A stretch of 46,984 bases of DNA, taken from Candidatus Polarisedimenticolaceae bacterium. Its GTDB lineage: Bacteria; Acidobacteriota; Polarisedimenticolia; Polarisedimenticolales; DASRJG01. Position 1 is the stretch's first letter. Each line of letters begins with the position of its first letter. Location of the stretch: assembly GCA_036275915.1 (NCBI GenBank), contig DASUCV010000013.1, forward strand, positions 1 through 46,984, in the 5' to 3' direction. Position numbers and translations under genes: made by a program. The notes below the pieces were generated by a model. The model made no database searches, was not told the origin of the DNA, and worked only from the letters and a program-made list of their open reading frames with translations. Below, piece by piece: positions 41,062-46,984 of this stretch.

Positions 41062-42944
41062 GCGGCGTGTTGCGGATGGCGGCGGTCGCGCTCGTCATCG
41101 CGGTCGCCACGCTCGGCGAGGGCGGGGCGTCGGCCGCGTCGCTCGTCGTTCAACACGTCCTGATCGCGGCCTTCGCCGTCGGCGCGGTCCTCGTCCGGCG
41201 TGAGGCGCGGTTCCACGTGTCGCCTCGCGTTGCCGCCGCGTGGCTCGTATTCGCAGCGCTCGTCGCGGCCGGCGCGCTCGCCGCACCCTACGCCTACGGT
41301 GCGTGGCTCGTCGTCGTCGAGATCGGCGCGTTCGGCACGCTTGTCTCTCTCGCCGCCGCCGATCCGCAGGCGTGGGCGCGCGTCGTCCCCCCTGCCGTCG
41401 CCGCGCTCGGCGCGCTCCACGGCATCGTCGCGATCTTCGAGAAGGTGAGAGGCGACGCGCGGCCGGCGTCGACGTTCCTCAACACGAACCACCTCGGCGC
41501 GTGGCTCTCGGCGGCGTTCCTCGTCGCCGCCGGCACGGCGGTGGCGCACCGCGCGGCGCGGCGCCTCGCCGGGGCGTATGCGGCCGCGGCGATCGTGGCG
41601 CTCGCCGGCGTCGTCGTCACCGGCTCGCGCGGAGCGGCCCTCGGCCTCGCCGTCGGGGCCGCGGCGCTCGGGGCGTCGTTGTGGCCGTCGCTCTCGGGGC
41701 GCGCACGGCGTGCCACGATCGCGGCCGGCGCCGCCGTCGTGCTCGCCGCCGCCGGCGGTGTCGTCCTCCGGTTCCGCAGCGACGACGACCCGTACCGCTT
41801 CTACCGCGTGCGGATCTGGACCGCGTCGGTGCACGCGCTCGCGGCGTCGCCGTGGGCCGGCACCGGGCCCGGCCAGTTCGCCGCCGCCGCGGCGAACTTC
41901 AACTTCCCCGCGGATGGGACGCCGCTCCGGTTCGAGCGCAGCTTCCGCACGCCTCACTCCGACCTCCTGCGCGCGTTCGTCGAGTTCGGCGCACCGGCCG
42001 GGGTCGCCGCGCTCGTCGCGCTTGCTCTCCTCGTGGAGGAGACGACGCGGCGCCGGCGTGACCGGAGCGCCACGATCGCTCCGGCGGCCGCCGCGCTCGT
42101 CGCCCTCGGCGCGCAGGCGCTCGTCGACGATCTCACGAGCCGTCCCGCGCTGGCGCTCCTCGCGGCCGCGCTCGCAGGCCCGCTCCTCGCCCGGGAGCGC
42201 TCCGCGCCTCCTGCGGCCTGGCGCATTCCGGCGGCGCGGCTCGCGGCGGTCCTCGTCTTCGCCGCGCTCGGTCCCGCCGAGATCGCCGGCTACCTCGCCT
42301 GGAAGGACGTAGCGGTTCTCCCGCGCGGGCCGCTCTCGCCTCCGGGGCTGGCTCGACTCGAGCAAGCGATCGCCTGGAATCGCTGGGCGGCGGATCCATG
42401 GGCGCGCCTCGCCGCGCACCACGCCGGCGATGGAAAGACATGGACCCTGGACGCGTACGCGGCGGCGCGCGAAGCCGCGGGGCACGCGGCGCGCCTCCAG
42501 CCGCGGGACGCCTTCTACGCCCGCGAGGCGGCGCGCGTCGAGGCGCGGGCCTGTCTCACGATCCTCCCGTTCGCCTCCGTCCGCGACGGCGCGATCGCGC
42601 TCTACGAGAACGCGGCATCGCTCGCGCGGACCGACGCGACGATCCCGCTCGAGCAGGCGCGCTTCCTCCTCCGCGCGGGCGATCCTGCCGGCGCGAGGCG
42701 CGCCGCGGAGAGCGCGCTCAAGCTCGAGCCGGGGGCCGCGGCGGGGCACCTCTGCCTCGCCGAGGCGCTTGCGGCCGCCGGTCAGGCGAGCGCCGGAGAG
42801 GCGCGGCGCCAGCTCGACGAGGCGGTCCGGCTCGCGCTTCCCGGCGGTGCGGTGCCGTCGTCGCCTTACGGCGCTTCGATGCGGACGGTCGATCCGGCGG
42901 AAGCCGACTCCCTCAGAAGGATCCTGGAAGGAGGAATGCCCTGA
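41058..42944 (+). CDS. O-antigen ligase-like membrane protein with C-terminal TPR region
   Basis: 628 residues from TTG 41058, which overlaps the previous stop (TTGA) and has GGGGAG seven bases upstream; GTG 41067 and ATG 41076 are alternatives. About ten helices. The Wzy_C-type loop is FRSDDDPYRFYRVRIWTASV and SPWAGTGPGQF with PHSDLLRAFVEFGAPAG. A TPR-like C-terminus (ARFLLRAGDPAGARRAAESAL) follows. It is a distant relative of the preceding gene. Two ligase-like proteins in one operon suggests that one polymerises and the other ligates the glycan (inference). Confidence 0.8.
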   Translation: MSGVLRMAAVALVIAVATLGEGGASAASLVVQHVLIAAFAVGAVLVRREARFHVSPRVAAAWLVFAALVAAGALAAPYAYGAWLVVVEIGAFGTLVSLAAADPQAWARVVPPAVAALGALHGIVAIFEKVRGDARPASTFLNTNHLGAWLSAAFLVAAGTAVAHRAARRLAGAYAAAAIVALAGVVVTGSRGAALGLAVGAAALGASLWPSLSGRARRATIAAGAAVVLAAAGGVVLRFRSDDDPYRFYRVRIWTASVHALAASPWAGTGPGQFAAAAANFNFPADGTPLRFERSFRTPHSDLLRAFVEFGAPAGVAALVALALLVEETTRRRRDRSATIAPAAAALVALGAQALVDDLTSRPALALLAAALAGPLLARERSAPPAAWRIPAARLAAVLVFAALGPAEIAGYLAWKDVAVLPRGPLSPPGLARLEQAIAWNRWAADPWARLAAHHAGDGKTWTLDAYAAAREAAGHAARLQPRDAFYAREAARVEARACLTILPFASVRDGAIALYENAASLARTDATIPLEQARFLLRAGDPAGARRAAESALKLEPGAAAGHLCLAEALAAAGQASAGEARRQLDEAVRLALPGGAVPSSPYGASMRTVDPAEADSLRRILEGGMP

Positions 42945-43870
42945 GCCTGCGCATCTCGGTCCTCACGGCGACCTACAACCGCGCCTCGACTCTGCCGCGT
43001 GTGTGGGAGAGCCTGCGCGCGCAGACCTGGCGGGAGTTCGAGTGGATCGTCATCGACGACGGATCGACGGACGGGACGCGGGCATTGATCGAGGAGTACG
43101 CGGCGCGCGCGGAGTTCCCGGTCTACTACGAGCGGCAGGAGAATCGCGGGAAGCACGTCGCGATCAACCGCGCGGCAGCCGTCGCGCGCGGGGAGCTGGC
43201 GGCGATCCTCGATTCCGACGACGCCTGCGTCCCCAAGGCACTCGAGCGGTTCGCCTACTACTGGACGACGATCCCGGAGGAGCGGCGGCCCCTCTTCTAC
43301 GCGATCGTCTGCCACTGCGCCGACCCGTCGGGGCGGCGCATCGGAGGGTCGTTCCCCTGGGAGATCGTCGACGCACGCGGCCTCGACGCGCGGTACGTGT
43401 GGAAGGTCCCCGGGGAGAAGTGGGGCGCGGTCCGGACCGATCTCCTCCGGTCGCACCCGTTCCCGGAGGATCGCGACCGCACGCTCGTTCCTGAAAGCCT
43501 GGTGTGGGACCGCCTCGCGCAGAGGTACCTCGCCCGCTTCGTCAACGAGGATCTGCGCATCTATCATCTGACCCCCGGCGCGACGTCGCTCGGCTCGTCG
43601 GGCGATCCCGCGAGCCATCCCTGGGGGCGCATGGAGCAGCACCGCCTGGTCATCGACGAGCAGCTCGAGTACTTCCGCCAGGCCCCGCTCGCCTTCGCGG
43701 CCGCGGCGGCCCACTACGTCCGCTTCGCGCGCCACGCGGGCCTGTCGGGGCGCGAGCAGCGCAAGGCGCTCGCGCACCGGGGGGCGAAGCTGCTCCGCTT
43801 CGCCGCGGCGCCGTTCGGCCTCGCGGCGTTCCTCTACGACCGAGGGCGGCGGTGGATGCGCCGCTCGTGA
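42941..43870 (+). CDS. Family 2 glycosyltransferase with apparent CTG start
   Basis: 309 residues. The fold begins at once with LRISVLTATYNRASTLPRVW, then VIDDGSTDGT and the DxD-type motif ILDSDDACV, so the N-terminus must be near 42941. No ATG, GTG or TTG exists in this frame near that position. CTG 42941 has a perfect AGGAGG (42929-42934) six bases upstream and sits in a CTGA overlap with the upstream stop. ATG 42936 belongs to the previous frame (ATG-CCC-TGA). It is a cytoplasmic inverting GT-A enzyme that probably adds a sugar to the polyprenyl-linked glycan. A sequencing error at the start cannot be excluded. Confidence 0.88.
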   Translation: MSLRISVLTATYNRASTLPRVWESLRAQTWREFEWIVIDDGSTDGTRALIEEYAARAEFPVYYERQENRGKHVAINRAAAVARGELAAILDSDDACVPKALERFAYYWTTIPEERRPLFYAIVCHCADPSGRRIGGSFPWEIVDARGLDARYVWKVPGEKWGAVRTDLLRSHPFPEDRDRTLVPESLVWDRLAQRYLARFVNEDLRIYHLTPGATSLGSSGDPASHPWGRMEQHRLVIDEQLEYFRQAPLAFAAAAAHYVRFARHAGLSGREQRKALAHRGAKLLRFAAAPFGLAAFLYDRGRRWMRRS

Positions 43871-44640
43871 TCTTGCGGGCGATCACGACACGTCTCCCGA
43901 GGATTCGCGGCGCCGGGATCGTCGGGAACTGGGCGCGCGACTTCTACGCGCGCCGGCCGCGGCCGCGTGTCGTCGCCGACGTCCTCGGGCTGCGCATGAC
44001 GCTCGATCCGATGGAGAACGTCGACGGCTCGCTCCTCTTCTTCCCGCACCTCTACGACCATCGCGAGATCGCGGCGCTTCTCGACGCGCTCCCGAAGGAC
44101 GGCGTCTTCGTCGACGTCGGCGCTCACATCGGGTTCTACGCGCTCCAGGCCGCGCGCCGCATCGGCGCCGGAGGCCGGGTCGTCGCGATCGAGGCCGATC
44201 CCAAGACCGCCACGCATCTCGCCGAGAACGTGGGCCTGAACCCGGGACTCCCGGTGACGGTCGTTGCGGTCGCGGTGTCCGACGAAGAGGGGACGGCGCG
44301 CCTCGGCCTGAACACCGCCGGAAACCGCGGCGGCAACTCGCTCCTCGCCACCGGCAGCCGGGCGATCGACGTTCCATGCCGTCCGCTTGCCGCGATCCTC
44401 GCCGACGCGGGGTTGACCCACGTCGACGGGATGAAGCTCGACGTCGAGGGGATGGAGTTCCGTGTCCTGCGCCGCTTCCTCGCCGATGCCACGGAGGCGA
44501 TGAAGCCACGCATCGTCGTGCTCGAGCATCAGAGCCATTTCGTGGACGCCGGGGGCGGCGACGCGAACGCGCTCCTCGAGAGCGCCGGGTACCGGTGCGC
44601 GCTGAGGACGAGCATCAACCGGGTCCTGGTGCGCCCTTGA
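43867..44640 (+). CDS. FkbM-family methyltransferase
   Basis: 257 residues from GTG 43867, overlapping the previous stop by GTGA (GTG 43852 is an alternative). SAM-binding motif FVDVGAHIGFYALQAAR, then VVAIEADPKTATHLAENV, GMKLDVEGMEFRVLR and IVVLEHQ, characteristic of FkbM proteins. They O-methylate sugars or other hydroxyls. Here the gene lies between a glycosyltransferase and a flippase, so methylation of a surface glycan is the likely job. Confidence 0.88.
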   Translation: MILRAITTRLPRIRGAGIVGNWARDFYARRPRPRVVADVLGLRMTLDPMENVDGSLLFFPHLYDHREIAALLDALPKDGVFVDVGAHIGFYALQAARRIGAGGRVVAIEADPKTATHLAENVGLNPGLPVTVVAVAVSDEEGTARLGLNTAGNRGGNSLLATGSRAIDVPCRPLAAILADAGLTHVDGMKLDVEGMEFRVLRRFLADATEAMKPRIVVLEHQSHFVDAGGGDANALLESAGYRCALRTSINRVLVRP

Positions 44641-45995
44641 CCGAAGGCTGGCGCGACAAGCTGGTCCGCCGCGCGGGAGGCGGCCTTCTGCCCGCGATCG
44701 CGATGGTCGCTGCCAGCGCCGCGGCGACGCGGGTGGCGGCGACGATCAAGGACCTCGTCGTCGCGCGGCGCTTCGGCACGTCCGACGCCCTCGACGCGTT
44801 CCTGATCGCTTTCGCGCTGCCGGTCTTCTTCGCGGGGACCTTCCGGAGCGCGTTCTACTCCGCCTTCGTCCCGCGCTTCCTGGAGGTGCGTGCGCGGCGC
44901 GGACCCGACGCGGGGACCGCGCTCCTCGCCGAGGCGGCGACACCGCACCTCTTGATCCTGGCGGGGCTCGCCGGAAGTCTCGCGCTCTTCGCCTCGCCGA
45001 TCATCGCGGTCGTGGCGCACGGATTCTCCGATGAGAAGCGCGCGCTCGCGCGGGCGCTCCTCGTGGCGCTCGCGCCGTTCGTCGTCCTCGACGGCGCGTC
45101 GGGGATCTACACCGCGGCGCTCAACGCACGCGGCCGTGTCGTCGCGGCGGCCCTCCTCGCGACGATTCCGCCGCTCGTCACGCTCGGCACCGTGGCGGTG
45201 CTCGCCTCTCGCGCGGGGGCGTACGCGCTGGTCCTGGGGAGCCTGGCCGGCGCCGTGCTCGAAGCGACGGCCGCGATGGCGGCGGTGCGGGCCACCGGGG
45301 TCGGCGTCCTCCCCGCGCTCTCTCGCCCCGGGCCCGAGGCCGCGGGCGTGCTGCGCGGCTTTACGATCCTCGCGGGAGGCGGCCTCCTCATGTCCGCGAA
45401 CGCTGTGATCGATCAAGCGATGGCGGCGACCGCGGGGCCGGGGAGCGTCGCCGCGATCGGCTTCGGCGCGAAGGTCCCGGCGGCGCTCGTCGGCCTCGCG
45501 GGCCTGGCGCTCGCGACGACGACCCTTCCGCACTACGCCTCGCTCGCCAGCGAGCGGCGCTTCGACGAGATGGCGTCGGGATTGAAGCGCCACGCGACCC
45601 GCATCGCGCTCGTTTCGGCCGCGGGCGCCGCGGCGCTCGCTCTCATTTCCCGGCCTCTCGTGCGCCTGCTCTTCGAGCACGGCTCGTTCACCGCCGCCGA
45701 CACCGCCCGCGTCGCCGCGATCCAATCGCTGTACGCTCTCCAGCTCCCCGGCTACCTCGTCGGAATCGTCGCCGCGCGGCAGCTGAACGCGCTCGGGCGC
45801 GATCGCGCCATCCTCGTGGTCGCCGCAACGAACTTCGTGCTCAACGCGGCGGGCAATTGGGTCTTCCTCCACTGGATCGGCGTACCCGGGATCGCGCTCT
45901 CGACGTCGCTCTTCTACTCCATCGGTGCGGTCGTGCTGCTTCTGACGTGCCGGAAGGCGTTGCGCGAGAAAAGACGGTCGATCGTCGACAGTTGA
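44637..45995 (+). CDS. MurJ/Wzx-like MOP-superfamily lipid flippase
   Basis: 452 residues from TTG 44637 in a TTGA overlap. Roughly 12-14 helices. MurJ-type features: KDLVVARRFGTSDALDAFLIAFALP, FRSAFYSAFVP, TLPHYASLASERRFDEM and VRLLFEHGSFT. In a polysaccharide operon it more likely flips the glycan-lipid intermediate than peptidoglycan lipid II, though sequence alone cannot distinguish them. The stop codon TGA lies inside a heptad repeat that also ends the convergent AsnB-like gene. Confidence 0.85.
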   Translation: MTEGWRDKLVRRAGGGLLPAIAMVAASAAATRVAATIKDLVVARRFGTSDALDAFLIAFALPVFFAGTFRSAFYSAFVPRFLEVRARRGPDAGTALLAEAATPHLLILAGLAGSLALFASPIIAVVAHGFSDEKRALARALLVALAPFVVLDGASGIYTAALNARGRVVAAALLATIPPLVTLGTVAVLASRAGAYALVLGSLAGAVLEATAAMAAVRATGVGVLPALSRPGPEAAGVLRGFTILAGGGLLMSANAVIDQAMAATAGPGSVAAIGFGAKVPAALVGLAGLALATTTLPHYASLASERRFDEMASGLKRHATRIALVSAAGAAALALISRPLVRLLFEHGSFTAADTARVAAIQSLYALQLPGYLVGIVAARQLNALGRDRAILVVAATNFVLNAAGNWVFLHWIGVPGIALSTSLFYSIGAVVLLLTCRKALREKRRSIVDS

Positions 45996-46005
45996 CGGTC
46001 GACGA
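45978..46005. repeat. Degenerate heptad repeat with an 8-bp inverted core
   Basis: Units TCGATCG, TCGACAG, TTGACGG, TCGACGA. TCGTCGAC (45982-45989) pairs with GTCGACGA (45998-46005) around AGTTGACG. It lies at the convergent junction between the flippase and AsnB-like genes and covers the flippase stop codon. Confidence 0.55.
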
Positions 46006-46011
46006 CCCGCT

Positions 46012-46984
46012 TCACACGCGGTGCGCCTCGCGCCACGACTGGAGCATGAGGACGTCCCACAGGTAGTAGTGCCACTGCCGGCCGCCGCCGAGGTGCTCGC
46101 GCCACTTCGCGCGGATCGGGGCGGGGTCGAGCATCCCGTCACGGAGGCGTGTCTCGCCGAGGAGCGATTCGGCCCAGTCGCGAAGGGGTCCGCGCAGCCA
46201 CTGATCGATCGGGAGGCCGAACCCCATCTTCGGCCGGTCGATGAGATCGGCCGGCAGGTAGCGCTCGAGGACACGGCGCAGCGCCCATTTCGTCTCGCCG
46301 CTGCGCGCCTTGAGCGCCAAGGGCATCCGCCACGCCAGCTCGAGGATGCGGTGATCGAGGAGCGGCACGCGAGCCTCGAGGCCGAGGCTCATGCTCGTGC
46401 GATCGACCTTCACCAGGATGTCGTCGGGGAGATACGCGAGCGCGTCGTCGAGCATGAGCGGGTGGATCGCGTCCTTGAACGCCGGGACGGGGAACTCGTC
46501 GGCGAGGCGGGAGAGCGGCCGCGCGCCTTCGACCATCGCCTCGGCGTTCTTCCAGTGCGACATGAGGTCGAGGTAGAGCGCCTTGTCGCCGGAGAGCGCC
46601 ACGAGCTCCGCCGCCTTGTGGATCTTGTCGCCGGCGGCGCCGCCGCTGCCATAACGCTTGAGCCAGGGGTCGGCGAAGCCGAGAAGGCGGTTCGCGGCGC
46701 CGACGGGAACCGCACGGAGGAGCCCGGCGACCGCGGGGCGGGCGATCCGCGGCACGCGTCCGAACGTTCGCCGGAGATCGCCGTGGAGCGCATAGCGCCG
46801 GTACCCGGCGAACGTCTCGTCGCCGCCGTCGCCCGACAGGGCGACGGTGACGTGACGGCGCGCCAGCTCGCACACGAGGAGCGTCGGCACCTGGGACGAA
46901 TCGGAGAACGGCTCGTCGAAGATCGAGGCGATGCGCGGCACCGCGGCGAGGCAATCGGCGGCGCTGACCACCGCTTCGGTGTGC
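46012..46984 (-). CDS. Asparagine synthetase-like amidotransferase, C-terminal part (5' end outside window)
   Basis: At least 323 residues, continuing past the right edge; the Met near 46971 is internal to the family's fold, so the true start lies beyond. It is the AsnB synthetase domain: ATP pyrophosphatase motif ALSGDGGDETFAGY, then KVDRTSMSLGLEARVPLLDH and PKMGFGLPIDQWL. The glutaminase N-terminus is not in the window. Such proteins in surface-polysaccharide loci (for example the exosortase-associated type) probably amidate sugar acids rather than make asparagine. Convergent with the flippase operon. Confidence 0.9.
   Translation of the reverse strand, partial: HTEAVVSAADCLAAVPRIASIFDEPFSDSSQVPTLLVCELARRHVTVALSGDGGDETFAGYRRYALHGDLRRTFGRVPRIARPAVAGLLRAVPVGAANRLLGFADPWLKRYGSGGAAGDKIHKAAELVALSGDKALYLDLMSHWKNAEAMVEGARPLSRLADEFPVPAFKDAIHPLMLDDALAYLPDDILVKVDRTSMSLGLEARVPLLDHRILELAWRMPLALKARSGETKWALRRVLERYLPADLIDRPKMGFGLPIDQWLRGPLRDWAESLLGETRLRDGMLDPAPIRAKWREHLGGGRQWHYYLWDVLMLQSWREAHRV

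Noticed and set aside
44637-45995. Assignment as the essential murJ gene
   Set aside because: It lies inside a glycan operon and its sequence does not separate MurJ from Wzx-type flippases, so no gene symbol is given.

Overview
The window is high-GC bacterial DNA with tightly packed genes on both strands. The gene content suggests an environmental Acidobacteriota-like bacterium: a Ser/Thr kinase fused to a TolB-type propeller, a PknK-like kinase/ATPase, secreted multi-repeat proteins with MopE-type and thrombospondin-3 calcium motifs, an HAE1 RND pump and GT-C membrane enzymes. This assignment is inferred from gene content only; there is no rRNA or other marker gene here.

Layout. 1-4017 (-) is a large secreted M36-like metallopeptidase that runs off the left edge. 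4165-8737 holds three multi-pass membrane proteins of the GT-C type: one on the minus strand, then divergently a tandem pair of paralogues. 8765-12139 (+) is a kinase-STAND ATPase-TPR signalling protein. 17475-12148 (-) is a compact operon: hybrid histidine kinase, HabB-like membrane protein, cupin, serine hydrolase. 17646-22618 (+) is a TetR-controlled RND efflux operon whose palindromic operator overlaps the TetR start codon. 22709-23792 (-) is a tandem pair of Uma2 nucleases. 23933-30411 (+) is a tandem pair of 1,080-residue secreted proteins, each with 14 kelch-like repeats. 30421-34368 holds an unknown membrane protein, a small exported protein, an APC permease and an exported protein with a TonB-like C-terminus. 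34470-37103 (+) is a second receptor-type kinase. 37144-39286 is a run of small exported or membrane proteins around a probable selenoprotein. 39370-45995 (+) is a five-gene surface-polysaccharide operon (two O-antigen ligase-like proteins, GT2, FkbM methyltransferase, MurJ/Wzx-like flippase) whose genes are chained by four consecutive 4-bp NTGA overlaps. 46012-46984 (-) is a partial asparagine synthetase-like amidotransferase that probably belongs to the same surface-glycan locus.

Main points for a second look. (1) At 37741-38952 an in-frame TGA (37915-37917) replaces the first Cys of a thioredoxin-like CxxC motif (W-A-P-W-U-H-S-C-R) and the frame stays open for 344 codons afterwards. This is a probable selenocysteine lipoprotein that a gene caller would truncate. 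(2) Palindromic GGGGACAG-type elements lie in frame inside at least two, possibly three, membrane-protein genes and also between genes. (3) A heptad repeat (consensus TTGACAG and variants) sits at three convergent gene junctions, once as five direct heptads, an 8-nt spacer and five inverted heptads. (4) The polysaccharide operon uses TTG, CTG, GTG and TTG starts in successive NTGA overlaps. No tRNA, rRNA, CRISPR array, transposase gene or prophage was seen, and no gap between genes exceeds about 300 bases.
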